A DNA stretch of 64,000 bases from Corylus avellana (GCF_901000735.1 NC_081551.1:4267420-4331419), one strand, 5' to 3'. Shown: positions 13,377 through 26,274, counted from the first letter of the stretch. The notes: generated from the sequence alone by a model not told the origin. A program made the numbers and translations.

Positions 13377-14440
13377 TTTTTTTTTTTTTTTTGATAAATA
13401 ATCGAAATATCATTAACCACGTAAGGCACCTCCTAATACACAAGAAATATACAAAAGAAAACACCTAGCTAATAGGAACAAAAAGAACAAGAAAATCATG
13501 ATAACTAATCATCAAAAGAGAAACAAAGAAACTATTCAAAGATTTAAATAAAGACTTATTGAAAAATAAGATTTTATTGAAAAATAAAGACTATTCAAAG
13601 ATTCAAAGATTTTATTTTTCAGAGTACTGAAAAATAAAGACTTAATTTCGTCCAAAGTGCTCTCATAGTCCTCAAGACTCATGTCATTCATTACCCTTCA
13701 TAGACACTATAAAAGGCATGAAGGCACCATCTTTTATATAGCAGCACTCTTGAGTGCTACTAGCAGTCCACCAACAAGCATACAAGTCAACTACTCGTCT
13801 ATGCATAACCCAAGATAGCCCAAATCAACTGAAGAAAACATTCCAAATGGCACAAGCAACCTCACAATGGAGGAGATGATGGTCCAAGGACATCTCATTC
13901 CTCTTACACATGCAACACCTATTGACCACAATGATGTGCCACTTCCTGAGGTTGTCTATGGTAAGGATCTTTCCTAGGCTACCGATCAAGCCAAAAAAAA
14001 CCTCTCTCAAAGGAATCTTATGGTAGAATATTAATTATATGATTAAATTCATCCCTTCCTATAACCTTAAGCTTTTGAGATAAGTGATGATTTAACATTG
14101 TGTCAGGGCAGAGGTCCTGAGTTCAAACATTGTCTTCGTCATTCACTTTCCATTCAATTAAATATTTCATGCGTTGGGTCTCACCTATTAAGGAGTTCGA
14201 GCCCACACGTGAGGGAGAGTATTAAAATATTAATTAAATGATTACATTTATCCTATAAGCTTAAGCTTTTGGGATAAATGGTGTTAACATTAGTCTGCCA
14301 AACACTCTTCCAAAGAAAACAAAAGCCAACATTACAACCTATGACACTGTAAAAGGATGAAACAGCAAACAACCCTCTTTTGGAGAGGACCCACCACAAC
14401 TTGTCTTTACCTTCTTGTCTCACTCTAACTAAATACTACC
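13377..14440 (-). mobile_element. 5'-truncated LINE, 3' end with zf-RVT domain, split by a TRIM
   Basis: Read on the minus strand from 14440: KLWWVLSKRGLFAVSSFY, then, after the TRIM at 14021-14289, a frame (14010-13825) with a zinc-binding reverse-transcriptase C-terminal pattern (CCMCKRNEMSLDHHLLHC). The element ends in an A tail seen as the T run at 13377-13392. The coding text is continuous once the TRIM is skipped. It lies in the probable ABCD1 5'UTR intron, in the same sense as the gene. Confidence 0.75.
14021..14289 (+). mobile_element. TRIM: very short LTR retrotransposon derivative
   Basis: Two direct repeats of about 70-77 bp (14021-14097 and 14220-14289), both containing TTAAGCTTTTG-GATAA and ending in TTAACA, flank about 120 bp. 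Just inside the left repeat is a decayed primer-binding site (consensus TGGTATCAGAGCC, complementary to initiator Met-tRNA). Just before the right repeat is a purine tract GTGAGGGAGAG. It has no coding capacity. Other copies are at 47713-47999, 61367-61485 and 63522-63600. Confidence 0.75.
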
Positions 14441-14469
14441 CATCTCAATCGATGTGTGTGTGGGGGAGT

Positions 14470-17400
14470 TCACCCTACCTGTTAAAGGTTGAAGGCCAAT
14501 TCACTTGGGCTTTTGCGAGTGCCTATGAACCTAATTCTGATAGGGATAGAAGGCTTATTTGTTATGAGTTGGCTAGTATGCTCAGCTGGTGAACCTTGCC
14601 TTTGTGCATTGGGGGTGATTTTAACATTATCAGGTTCTCCAATGAGAGATTGAGAGAAGTTTGTTTATGCCCAACTATGGTGAAGTTCTCTGACCATTTT
14701 TTATCAGGGCCTAATGGACCTCCCTCTTGTTGGCGGTAATTTTAATTGAAATAATCGAGACTCACCTTTGGCATGGGAAACCCAACTTCCTAGTGTGTCC
14801 CAGAGGAGGCTTCTTAGACTTTGCTCAGATCATTTCCCAATCCTCCTTGAATGTGATGACTTTCTAAGGGGTGGTAGGTCCTTCAAATTAGAAAACATGC
14901 GGCTAAAGTCGGAGGGTTTTGTGGACAAGGTGAAATTGTGGTGGGACTCTTATCATTTCCAAGGCTCTTCGAGCTTCATTTTAGATAGCACGCTCAAAGC
15001 TTTGAAATTTGATTTAAGGAGATGGAATGAGGTGTTTGGCATTGTAGAGAGAAAGAAGAAGATCCTTTAGGGAAAGCTACGTGCTTTTGATATCATTGAA
15101 AAAGAGAGGGTCTTAGATGTTGAGGAGAAAATGAAGAAGGAAAAAGTTGTTAGCGAGTTAGAAAGATCCACGTTCATGGAGGAGGTGAGTTGGAGGCAGA
15201 AATCTAGAGTTTCGTGCTTAAGGGAGGGTGACAAGTGTACGAAGTTTTTTCACAAAATGGCTAACTCCAACATAAGGAAGAACTCCATTGACTCCTTGTT
15301 GATTGATGATAATTCTAACCAATAGGAGATAAGCTAGCACATTGTCAAGTTTTATAAAAATTTATACACTGAGCAGTTCTATAGGAGGCCTTTGCCAGCC
15401 AATTTTTCTTTTAATTCTATTGATGAGGCTGAGGCTAATTGGTTGGAGAGAGACTTTTGAGGATGGGGAGGCGTTGGAGGTAGTGAAATCTATGAATTGT
15501 GACAAGGTGTCGAGCCCTAACAGTTTCTCTATAGCATTATTCCAACCTTGCTGGGTTGTTTTAAAAGAGGACATCATGAAGCTCTTTCGTGCCTTCCATG
15601 CTAGAAGTTAGTTTAAAAGAATCCTAAATACTACGTTTATTGTCCTCATTCTAAAGATTCATGGGGCTATGAATCCCAAGGAATTTCGCCTGATCAATCT
15701 AGTGGGTGGCATTTACAAAATTATTGCTAAGATTCTTGCAAATGGGCTTAAGATGGTGTTGGAGAAAATTATTTCTAAGTTGCAGAATGCATTTATCCGA
15801 GGTAGGAAGATCCTAAATTATGTTCTTATTTCCAATTTTTGCCTTGATAGTAGAATAAGAATAGGAGAATCGGGTGCTATCTGCAAAATTGGCGCAGAAA
15901 AAACTTATGATCATCTTAATTGGGACTTTCAATTGTACATGCTGAGGATGTGTGTTTTTTTTTTTTTTTGGGTGGGGGGAATAGTGCTCTAAAATAGCTC
16001 ATTGTCTTTCCTCAGTGTGTTTTCTGTTTTGGTGAATAACACTTCCACAGGGTTTTTAAGTAGTTCCCGTAGCTTGAGACAAGGGGACCATCTGTCTCCT
16101 TCGTTGTTTGTCATTGTGATGAAAGCGTTGGGTAGAATGATTTCTGCTACAATAAGAGGTGGTTTGTTGTCTAGCTTCTATGTTGGTGGAATTTATATCT
16201 CTCAACTTTTGTTCAATGATGATACTTTGATTTTTTGTGGGGCTAACCCAAATCATCTACGTCATCCATTGTGCTTATTCTTATATTTTGAAGCTGATCA
16301 AGCTTGAAAATAAACTTGGCTAAGTTGGAATTGGTTCTTGTGGGAAATGTTGATAATATGGATGTGCTAGCTGGTATTATGACTTGTGGGGTTTCTTCTC
16401 TTCCTTTGAAGTATCCGAGTCTTCTGTCAGGGCCCTCCTATAAAGCCAAAAGCATATTTGGTTTGGGACAGTGTTATCGAGAAGATAGAGTTTGATTGGC
16501 TAGTTGGAAAATGATATATTTGTCCAAGGGTGGTAGGGTTACCCTTATCAAGAGTACACTTTCAAATTTACCTCCGTACTTCTTATCCCTCTTCGTCTCC
16601 CTACGAGTTCGGCAAACCATATTGAAAAGCTTCAACGTGATTTCTTATTAGGTGGGTTACGCGAAGAGTTCAAATATAATATCACCTAGTAAGCAGGTCC
16701 AAAGTTTGTTTGGCAATCTATGAGAGAGGGTTGGAGATTTGGAACTTGCTAATGTTCAATTGTGCTCTCTTAGGAAGACAAGTTGTGGTAGGTCCCCTCC
16801 AAAAGAGAGTTTACTCTTTCTACTGTCAATACTCCTAAGTTTTTAACTTTCAAAGAACCATCTCCTAAGCTCTTTTCCCCCGGTGCTACTGGCTCCTCTT
16901 TGGCTAGCTTGGGATGGGGAGTCAGCCTTATTGGTGAAAAGGGAGAGGGTTCTCCTCTGCCTGCTTTGGTTAAAATGGAGGTGGGTTGTGTTGGAGAAAT
17001 CAGTCAACATGTGCTTGATTTGGCATGTTGTCCGGACGTGGTTTTTCTCAATAGGGAGAAAGCTATATACTGCACTCCCCTTAGCTCCTATCACAATGGG
17101 GAAATCTGGTCACTCAAGGTTGGAGTATTCAAATTGAGTCTTGCAAAGAGTGAAGGAGATCCATCAAGTATTGGGGGGTTCGTGTGTGGGTTTTGAGAAG
17201 CAGTTATGGCTATTTTGACAGTTATTGAAGCAAGTTGTCTTCCTAAGGGTTCGGGTTCCATCTCTAAACTGAGCAACAAAGGCCTAGCAACATCCTAGAG
17301 CTACTTTACTGTTGGAAGACACAAGGTCAGGGTCAATCCAAAGAGGCCATTTGAAAAAGTTATCCCTTCTTTATTAATGTGGAGCATTTGTCTTTTTTGA

Positions 17401-17620
17401 GTATCGCAAGCCTAACGTGCTACAATTAAAATCCTCCTTGAGAGCTCTTTTAGATTGGGTTGTAATGTTTGTTCCTAATTTCTTTTCCTCTAATCTTCTA
17501 AAGCTTGTTAACTTTCTAGATTTTTGATCCCATTAGGGTGGTGGCTTATCTTGTATACTTTTTGTGTACATGAGCTTTGCTTCTCCTCTAAATAAAAATT
17601 ATTATTCATCAAAAAAAAAA
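14470..17620 (+). mobile_element. Degenerate LINE with endonuclease and reverse transcriptase
   Basis: Endonuclease C-terminal part at 14490-14960 (including CIGGDFNIIRF), linker at 15000-15320 (SCLREGDKCTKFFHKMAN), RT palm at 15660-16300. In RT, fragments NPKEFRLINLVGGIYKIIAK and RQGDHLSPSLFVIVMKAL precede FNDDTL, where active copies have F/YADDTL. The frame is broken by many stops. Downstream, 16790-17200 looks unlike RT and may be misplaced ORF1 sequence. The 3' end carries TTGTATACTTTTTGTGTAC and an A tail at 17610-17620. Confidence 0.85.
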
Positions 17621-17629
17621 ATTGGATGC

Positions 17630-17930
17630 TCCATTAATTACACATCTAAAAGTGAGAGTGCAAGTCGTGGTAAAGCAAAAAAGAGGGGTATTTCCGTTTT
17701 TGATGAAGCCTAAAGTTCTTTTTTGGAATGTGAGAGGTTTGAATGAAGGGGATAAATGCTTGAGGGTGAGGAACCTACTCAGAGAGTGGAAAGTTGATAT
17801 TGTATGTTTTCAAGAAACCAAACTGGAGGTCATGTCTCATAGTGTGGTGTATAGTTTGTGGGGGGGGCCATCATGTGGATCAGTGTTATCTGGACTCCAG
17901 AGGGGTGTCGGGTAGTGTTTTGATTATGTG
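17630..17930 (+). mobile_element. LINE fragment, endonuclease N-terminus
   Basis: A frame at 17700-17915 reads LFWNVRGLNEGDKCLRVRN then DIVCFQETKLEVM, the start of a LINE AP-endonuclease. The element stops abruptly near 17920 with no RT. It abuts the A tail of the preceding LINE. Confidence 0.8.
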
Positions 17931-18750
17931 AGATAAGAGGGTGGTGGAGAAGTTTTAAAAGAAGAGAATAGAGATAATGGAGTAAAATGAGGTAAATGAA
18001 GGCTTATAATAGCAGTAGTAAAAAATGATAAGTTAAATAGGGAAATTGAAAAGAGGATAATTTTAGATAAGATGTAATGGCATAAAATGGACACATGCGC
18101 ATGACCGCAATTGGTAGACAAAAATACATAAATTCGGCCTCAAATCAATAACAAATAAGCTGTACTTGCACCGTGTTACTCAACGTGAGTATTACACACA
18201 TATTCTTTTTTTTCACATGGTTTACTATGTGTGTGTCTCTCTCTCTTTTGTCTCACCTTTCCATTAATTAAGACAATCTATTACTTTCGGAGAACAAATC
18301 ATATTCAACTTAAAATCAAATGATAACGAACTACATTTAAGCATCTCTATCTCTGTTTGCATAAAAGCAGATAAAGCCTCCATGCATGTATTCTTCATTA
18401 CATCTCCCTCTCTACCATATCGAACTCAAAATCAGATCATAATGAAATTCTATACCTTAAAGAATGCCATGTCTAAGTTTAGACATAATGAATTCACGTT
18501 ATTAAGCATCCATATCACCGTTTATGTAAAACCTAATCAACTGGTATTACTTAATCTCTCTTTTTCTTTTCTTCTTTTCACAATTTTGAACATATTATGA
18601 ATGTTTTTCCTTCTATATTTACTTGACATACTTACTTGTTAATTAATACTGCTAGTACAAACCATGTCCAAGCTCAAAACTCCCTTCAACAACACCAAAA
18701 CAGCTAGCGAATTTAATTTCAACAATTGTCCATCTAAATTATAAAAACAG
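17931..18750. other. Non-coding AT-rich stretch
   Basis: No gene or clear mobile element. It contains a short CT-rich run near 18236-18248. The 72-residue frame at 18382-18600 has no recognisable similarity and simple composition. Confidence 0.5.
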
Positions 18751-18839
18751 GAACATTGCGCACACTAAAAATAAAAAAACGCGGAATTCAATTTCACAAC
18801 TCATTGGAATTTAGAATTCCAGTAAACTGTTTCCAGTAC

Positions 18840-19105
18840 CTCATCATCAGCGAGGAACGGAAACGCCGCCATAAGAAATGGAGGTCGTTCCCCTCAGTCC
18901 GCCTCGCTCTCAGCTACCAGTCCAAGCCCAGCGTCTACGGCATTCGAATCACGCGGAAATGGAGATCCTCAAGAGCGGCACGATCGAACCCCAGGATATT
19001 CAAATCCGGGAGAACCGTTTGAATGGCAGTGAGAAGAACCGGACAGAACCGAACTCGTAAGTCTTAATCAAAGAACGGAAGATGAGAGAACGCGAGAGAA
19101 AGAGA
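18840..19105 (-). other. ABCD1: Probable non-coding first exon of ABCD1
   Basis: This GC-richer island stands out from AT-rich surroundings. On the minus strand it ends in GATGAG|GTACTGG, a good splice donor at 18840, and it begins after a CT-rich tract typical of plant leaders. The next acceptor in the same orientation is 12920, giving a 5'UTR intron of about 5.9 kb filled with LINE pieces. The plus-strand reading frames here have no recognisable product. It could instead belong to an unrelated transcript. Confidence 0.4.
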
Positions 19106-19130
19106 GAGAGTGCGTGTGTTATATGCTTTT
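19083..19130 (-). promoter_or_regulatory. Putative ABCD1 core promoter: TATA-like site and CT-rich initiator tract
   Basis: On the minus strand GCATATAAC (19119-19127) is followed by CTCTCTCTCTTTCTCTCG (about 19090-19112) just upstream of the probable first exon. TATA-like boxes followed by CT-rich tracts are common at plant promoters. The assignment rests on position only. Confidence 0.3.
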
Positions 19131-19689
19131 GATTGCAATTTGCAAAGAGAGCGATGATGATAAAACGAAGTGGTGAGATTTTCCCGGACTTTTATATTAT
19201 TATTTCAACAGAAATATTTGTTTGGGGTAATAATTTTTAATTATGAGGAATGAGTTTTATACGGAAACTATGACAGGCAGACAGACAGAGTCCCGTATTC
19301 GTTTAAGTTAATCCCCCTATTAATCACGCCTCTCTTGTTTAGTGTCTTAATCAACCTTTTCGTAGGCATCTTTTAGTGTCTTGAAAGACCCCAAAAGAAA
19401 AAGGAAAAAAAAAACTCTTAACGATCACCAATCATGAGTGGCAACTAACAATGGCTTTAATAGGAGAGCATTAACTATGTGTAATGGGTCAATTTAATTT
19501 GTGGAAGACTTTGTGACGGGACTACTTGGTCCAATTGACGTGAAATAAAGATAAACAAATTAATGGTCAGACTCTACTATTTAATCCTTGGTTGATCCAA
19601 TTAATGTGAAGTTATAATGATAAGCAAATAACTGGTTATCATTTTCTTTGATTTTACAATTTAGTCCTTATGAGTAGCGTAGAAAAAAA

Positions 19690-20367
19690 AAATCAACACA
19701 ATTTGTAATAGAGCTTTTTTAGGCACATAAAAGTATTTTGGTGTTTTTATATGCAAATCTCAGCAAATAAAACCCGTCTTTTACAATCGTATGGAAACAA
19801 AAATATCTGAACAGACTGCCACGTGGTTGCCTGTTTGAGCGCGCTTGCGGAAGGCGTGACGTTCGATTGTGTGAAGGGCCTTGGGATGTGCAGCGCGACT
19901 GTGGCGTGATTGTGAAGGTCCCAACGCCTAGCGGTCACTCTTATCAATGCCCAAAGTACCCCAGACAGCGTTATTTCAAAGAGACCTATATCTACATTTA
20001 TATGAGTCTGTCTAATGCTCAGTTATTTAAACTGATGTTTAGTTATAGGTTGGGAGATTGTTAGATTTTGGATAGGAATATGTTATCAATGCCCAAAGTA
20101 CACCAAACAGCGTTATTTCTGAGACAGCTATCTATACATTTGTATCAGTCTGTCTAATGTATATCAATTATTTAAATTGATGTTTAGTTATAGGTTAGTA
20201 GATTGTTAAATTTTAAATTGTAATATATTATTTTTTATGTTTGTAATCTTATAATTTCGGCTATGGTTACTTCAGACTTTCGCTCTGCGTTGTTTGAGTT
20301 TATGCTCGTGTTATAAAGTTGCTGGGAATCGGAATTCTACTACTATATTGAATGAGACTATATGTTT

Positions 20368-20400
<33 letters not shown>
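19690..20400 (+). repeat. A-tailed sequence with a 142-bp tandem duplication
   Basis: The block starting TATCAATGCCCAAAGTAC at 19942 is repeated from 20084, two copies of about 142 bp with roughly 85% identity. The region then runs to a pure A tract of about 28 bases at 20372-20400. The tail suggests a retroposed sequence on the plus strand, but no coding frame is recognisable. Confidence 0.45.
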
Positions 20401-20404
<4 letters not shown>

Positions 20405-20445
20405 GGTCAATAATCATTTATTTCCTTTTTTTTTTTTTTTAGTTT

Positions 20446-20824
20446 GGGGAAACTTCACTGAAGATTCTCAAACTTTCACCTGTTTTGAAATACCCCATAA
20501 ACTTTAAAATCTCTCAATTTAGTCCCCTAAACTTTTAATTGCTCTCAATTTGGATCTTTCTATCAATTTTAGCCGTTAAAAATACAAAAGACCGAAAAAT
20601 CCCTGATTTTTGTTTTTTTTAAATAAAAAAATGGTTTGAAAGTTAAAATTGTATACAACAGTTAGGGGTATAATCGTCATGTAACGTTTAAAATATAACG
20701 TATGGGTCCAAATTAAGAGTAATTGAAAGTTCATGAGACTAAATTAAGAGATTTTAAAGTTTAGAAGAGATTTATCAAATCGAATGAAAGTTCAGAGGTC
20801 TTCAGTGAAGTTTTCTCATTCAGC
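20446..20824. mobile_element. Foldback MITE with ~110-bp inverted repeats
   Basis: The left arm (ACTTCACTGAAGATTCTCAA and the following ~90 bp) is complementary to the right arm (ending TCTTCAGTGAAGTTTTCTC at 20817). The 9-mer TTTTAGTTT occurs on both sides (20437-20445 and 20825-20833), compatible with a Mutator-type target duplication if the right end is at 20824. The site is low complexity, so that assignment is weak. Confidence 0.6.
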
Positions 20825-21153
20825 TTTTAGTTTTTAGTAATTTTTTTTTTTTTTTTTACGTCAAGTCTTTGCGTCTACGCTTCAACAGTCGGTAATCATT
20901 TACTTGGATTACGACTTCTTATCTTCTATTCTTTTCTTTTTTAAAGTTTGTATTTTTTATTTTTTTTTTAACTTGAGGGCATTTTTATATAATTTTATAG
21001 AAAAACAAGCACATGTGTGTCATGTGTGTGTTTTTCTATAAGATTTAATCACATTGGTAAACGGAAGGGTTTTTATTTTGTCAACAACCAACTAGTTGGA
21101 AGGGGTCGAGTGTAACAAATAGTAATTTGCGTGTAAATGAGCGTTAGTTAAAA

Positions 21154-21722
21154 AATGTTAAGAATATATTTGAAATTGCGTTTGAGAAATAGAGTTTTTA
21201 AGTTAAAATGAATTTTTTGACATTGTCAAAATGGCATTTTGGTCATTTTTATAGTAAAATAGTTAAAAGAAATACTTTTAAAATTTTTTACCAAACATGC
21301 CAACTTTCTGTTTGGCATAGTTTTTTAGGTACTAAAAGTATTTTTTAAGCTCTTTAAAGCAGTCTCAACCAGGCTCTAAGTATAATTAACTCTTTTTATA
21401 GCAAAGTTTTGACTTCTTTTTTCTTTTATGAGAAGCTCTCTACTCTCTTCTTGTGTGCATGAGAGTCATTCTACTTCTAAGAGTATGTTCAGGATTGCGT
21501 TTAAAAATAGAGCTTTTAAAGACAAAATTAACTTTTTAGAAAAAAGAAAAAAAAAATTTTATTTTTAAGTTTTTCTTAAAAGTGCATTTTGACTATTTTT
21601 AAAGTCAAAAAATCGAAGTACTTTTAATTTTTTTACCAAGCACGTCAAATTTTTGTTTGATACAACTTATTGAGTACTAAAAGCACTTTTTATGTTCACC
21701 AACACAATCTCAAACATACTTG
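21154..21722. mobile_element. Two adjacent related MITE-like sequences
   Basis: 21154-21378 and 21479-21722 are similar to each other. Both contain an ATTGCGTTT left-end motif, an internal CATTTTG-CTATTTTT segment, a TACTAAAAG motif and a right end resembling CAATCTCAAACATACTTG. The ends are loosely inverted, as in the GAGTATGTT-type plant MITEs. Both are present again in the duplicated contig at 26440-26990. Confidence 0.45.
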
Positions 21723-22899
21723 TATGTAAGAAATCACTTCCTCTTTTAATGAGTTACTAGAGGAGGAAAGAGTTTTGCCTCCTCAACGCATATAACCCAC
21801 ATGTTGTAAACTAGAAGGTTTCAGACTAGCAATGGCTTAGATAGTGGACTTGTGATCCAAGCTCATCTCCATAAAAAATATTGTAGACAGTTCAAATACC
21901 AAAAATAGCAAGAAAACAGAGCAGGCTACAGAGGAAGTTAAGGTTGTGACTTGTGACCAAGTCTGCAGTACTTCAAACCAATTCTACATCACTTTAAAAA
22001 CCTGTATTTGTCGGGCAAAGTAAACTTACAACCCGTGTAAAATACTCTCACTAATTAATACAACCCACACCCTGCTTGTCTTTGCTCTAGCTCTCCGCTG
22101 GCAAATCTTCTACGAGAGTCTTTCCTTACCGACTCCCAAATCTCCGATAGACTTCCTGACGGTAAAAAATCATGTATGGTGTGGCAAATGCTAGTGATGG
22201 TGTTAAAAGAGTTAAAAGAGTGATACACATAATTCTTCTAACCATTTTTCAACCATTTCTTTTATAAAATTTAATAGAATTTGTAAAATTACGTGAATCT
22301 CACACAAATTCAATAATAAATTTTCTCATTTACTATACAGGAATAAAAGATAAAGAGGAAAAATATTTTTTATCATTTCTCGTGTTCAAAGGATACACAT
22401 GGCAGTTCCCATATTCCTAGCCAAAAGTCATAATATTATATCGTTTTGTCACTGTTCATATTGACATATTCTTTTAAAAAATTATGATTATAATGTATAA
22501 ATGCAGGCACTCCTGGAAAAGCAAAAAGTACAGAGTCTTAATCACAATGACCACCAAGTAGGTTGCAGCGACATTAATCCAAGTAAATGCAGGAGCAACC
22601 AGACAACAGAATAAGTAACGTGTTTAATAACAGTATTGTTGGCATCAATATGCCCAATAATGTGACTGGATATGATTAAAAACCACCCTAGTAACAACGT
22701 GGCAAATGAAAATCATACTTATCATTCAAACACAGAAAGCTGTAGTTCAAAGTCAATAATAAGCCCCCAAGGTTTCATATATACAATCCTCTTAAATCAC
22801 TCTCAAAAATCTTATCATTTTTCTACAGTTGAATTTAACATGAAAAATTGGTAAAAAAAAATTATAACAATGAAGAAGAAAGACAAAGCAATGTTTTAA

Positions 22900-23936
22900 C
22901 TGTCAAACACAATGACCAAAAGCAGATTCCTTTCCAACCTGCTTGATATGGGACAGAAGACACGATCACTACTGTATCGAGGTGGCAGCCGAAATCTCTT
23001 CACCCAGCTGAACATGGAATCACTTTACCCAAAGCTGCTAAATTCATGGCCTTGTTCTGTGACAATAAGTGTTTCCATGGAATGATGGCTCACTTTATGG
23101 TTCATCCTCTGCAAGCTGCAAGTTGTATCCATGCTTTATGTCTGTTCCATATCAAGGTTCCAACACTGTATTAAGGAGTTCAACAGAGAGATGTAAAAAG
23201 AACAAAACATGCACAGAATAAAAAACTTCTCATATAAAACATCAAACTGAAAAGAAATATAAAAAAAGAGCATAAAGGTAAAGAAAAAAGATAATGGACA
23301 CTGCATCCCCACAAAAGGACTGGTAAAAAAATTGCAATAGAGATTACTGTCACAATATTAAATTTCAATTACATATATATACAAAGGTAGATAGTTGTCC
23401 TGATCCAATTTAGTATATAGTCAAGATGAATAATTATCCTATCTACTTTCAGTTAGCATGAATAAATGCAAACCTGCTTAGATTGAAACATCTAACCACC
23501 AAAAAGTCAATTCAATTTCAATGTTTACATTTCACAAAAAGGTATTTATACAACATTGACAACCAATCACGCAATTAATGTGTGTGGCCAAAACATTAGA
23601 CTGGAAAAATTGACACGTGTAGGATACAATTATAGGATAATGTGGATGCTTGACTTTGCAAAGCGTTCTTTTTTCCAGAACTTCTCCTCAAAAAAAATAA
23701 TTAAAATATTTAAACTCTATAAGTGTCAGAAAGGAAAATGGATTATCTTATTATATATAATTTTGCTACATAATTCAAGCATTATAATCAGATTACTGTC
23801 TAGTAATAATTCCATTGAGAAAACCAACAAACCTATACAACTTCTTTTTTTTTTTTTCCTGTTTTCTGACAATAATCAGTTGTCAGAAAGAAATTGAATT
23901 TAAATCTTCCAGAGCTTCACATGAAATTTACCTTTG
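22900..23936 (-). other. Possible spliced 3'UTR of the ARM/TPR gene
   Basis: After the stop at 24089, the minus strand reads on to a donor-like AAAG|GTAAAT at 23936. An acceptor-like AATACAG lies near 23169, followed by moderately GC-rich, repeat-free sequence to about 22900. This pattern suggests a 3'UTR intron, but it rests on splice-site appearance only. Confidence 0.25.
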
Positions 23937-24088
23937 ACCATACAAAGATTTGATTCATCAGATGGTTAATTTCATTTACAGTGGTCAGTTCAGATCATAA
24001 TAGGTGGGGCAAACTAGATTGTGGAATATCCACAAGCAGGCCGTTTGCCTAAGCATTTTCAAAGATTGGAAACACCAAGTACATACAT

Positions 24089-24991
24089 TCACCCATTGTA
24101 GGAATCTAGAACAATACCTTTAATCGAGGGTTTATCATATTTATCTTTCCTCTCATCCTCATTCTTCCATTCACTGTCATCATCATCATCACCCATCTCA
24201 TCCCTTCCATCATTTCCTATATCACTTTCACTAGCAGTCTCCCACTCAGAATCATCAGTCTCATGGCCATAGATGTCACCAGCATCACCATCACAGTGGA
24301 CACCCCCAAGTTTGATAGCTGCCTCCCTAAATAACCAAGCTGCACGCATCTGCTTCTTCACTAATCGTTCAGCATAGTCAGGAACCTTATTCTGCCTCAA
24401 TGAAAGATCAGGGTCATTTGACTGAGAGCACTCATTTATGAACAGAATTGCATCTAACAAGCTCTCCTTAGCTAATCCCAGCATGTCATATGCCTGAGCT
24501 CTCCTCCACAGGCTTTTGGCATGACGGTTAAGAGGGTTGTGAAGACAGAGAGCACGTGTAGCATCACTTATGGCAGCCAAGGGTTGTTGCAACAGAAGAT
24601 GACACTGGGCACGATTACTGTACAAAACCACTCTCTCTTTTTTGGATCTCATTGGACATAATGCCAGTGCTTCTGAGTACTTTGATGCAGCTCCAGATAT
24701 ATTTCCTGATGAAAACAGGGAATTTCCTTCAAGCTTCACCACTAGTGCTGCTGCCTGTTTAATGTGGAGATCCTCTTTTGGCATACTCTTTTCCCACTTC
24801 AATCTCTGCCTAGAGTTAAGTAGTTCCTCAATCTGTTCTTTTGTGCGGTTGCTGACAGAGTTACGTCCACTCCCTTGTGATTGAATGCATTCCTGAAGAA
24901 CATTTACAATGGAATCACCAAGCTTCTTGTGATCACCTAGAGCTGATATCTCTGCAAGGTCCACAAGTGCTGGTACTGCCTTGTCAATCAC
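24089..24991 (-). pseudogene. Duplicate of last exon of the ARM/TPR gene (apparent partial copy)
   Basis: Encodes the same 300 residues as 28636-29538, three TPR-like repeats and an acidic tail, with no differences in the predicted protein. It begins at a splice acceptor (24992, TTTTTCAG|GTGATTGAC), but no matching upstream exon exists in this copy because the sequence ends in an N gap at 26175. The flanking intron is also near-identical to that of the other copy. It is best read as the same locus assembled twice, not a paralogue. Confidence 0.8.
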
Positions 24992-26174
24992 CTGAAAAAC
25001 AAATTGGGAATCATTAAGTAGGTACTAGCAGAGCCTATATTTCAAACACCAAAAAATTAGAAGTACGTTGCTTTCTTCCTAAAAAGTTGTTCTATCTTGG
25101 TCTCTCTTAATCACATCTCCAGAAGATGACGCTTCAAACTGTAAAAATGTGAAATTAATCTCAAAAAACCCTTTGTCGTCCCAAAAATTAACCAATGAAA
25201 TAGGGAAAAGGCAATGCTGAGTATAACTATATTACATTCAGAAGAAACAAAGTCCTAACAATGTGGAGTGCATTTTTGCATACAGCATTTGATGTATAGA
25301 AAACTTCACATCACATTACCAAAATTAGTCTCAGGATAAAATCACAGGGTGAAAGTATTCTGATATTACATTTCTCCAAGAAAAACCATCAATTTAATAG
25401 AATTAAACTGAAAAAGGAGTTTATGATATGGCAAAGTTTACTGCAGGCTTGCCATTTGGGATCCCTGATTATGGCAAGAGAGTAACACAAAGTCTAAAGC
25501 AGGTGACATGCAACCATCAACTGTGCACATCTGTACATTGAAGCAGAGTCTTCAATTTTTCAAGATACAAGATTGGATGATGGCAATCTCCAAAATGTTG
25601 CCTTACTTGAAAATGATGCAATCCAAAAGTTAGCATTACCGTTAGCACTCCGTCAATATTCAATATGCAGATTATATAACGCATTTAAGTGATGTACCAT
25701 AAACTAAAAAGATAATCAACAAAATTACTATACAACTTTGTGATAGTCAAGCCAATATGACCTGCTCTCAACCACGAGAATGCTTGTCTCTGAAATAATT
25801 AGAACAAGTTTTTGTGTTTGAATTGAATCCAAGTGCTCTTACAGCTAACAATTTATCCTAAGATACCAAAGCAGGTGGTCAAACATACTTTTACAGTTAA
25901 AATTTTAACAGCAATTTGAGTAGACCCGTTAGTTCTAACTTTCAAATTCAATATACATAAAGAAGATGACATGTACTAGTGGTGTTTATTTATTAATAAG
26001 ACACAGAAGATCTGTGCATTTAATCCAGTAAGCACAGTTCATCTATAACATGAGAATAGTAATGCTTTTAGGTATAATATACTATCTTCAACACAATACA
26101 TATCTTTCAAAAGCCTAAATTGAGATGTGGGTTGCAGTAAGATTTAGTCGTACCTTGAACTAGTTACTAAATAA

Positions 26175-26274
26175 NNNNNNNNNNNNNNNNNNNNNNNNNN
26201 NNNNNNNNNNNNNNNNNNNNNNNNNNNNNNNNNNNNNNNNNNNNNNNNNNNNNNNNNNNNNNNNNNNNNNNNNN
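26175..26274. other. Assembly gap, 100 N
   Basis: A run of exactly 100 N. Near-identical sequence on both sides suggests the true gap is negative (overlapping contigs). Confidence 0.99.

Larger units (their letters stand above)
20998..26174. repeat. Long direct repeat, copy 1 (contig end)
   Basis: This interval recurs at 26275-30721 across an N gap. 20998-22887 matches 26275-28183 with scattered substitutions and short indels (a few percent). 23735-26174 (2,440 bp) matches 28284-30721 (2,438 bp) almost perfectly. The intervening 847 bp is replaced by 100 N in copy 2. The copy stops exactly at the N run, which points to unmerged contigs. Confidence 0.9.

Noticed and set aside
15131..16495. 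Reverse transcriptase as a functional gene
   Set aside because: Frames are broken by multiple stops and the catalytic region reads FNDDTL; it is a dead LINE.
18756..19060. Plus-strand frames of 60-88 residues in the GC-rich island
   Set aside because: No similarity or promoter on that strand; the island is better explained as the minus-strand non-coding first exon of ABCD1.
24642..24884. Plus-strand 80-residue frame, repeated at 29189-29431
   Set aside because: Antisense to the TPR exon with no independent features.
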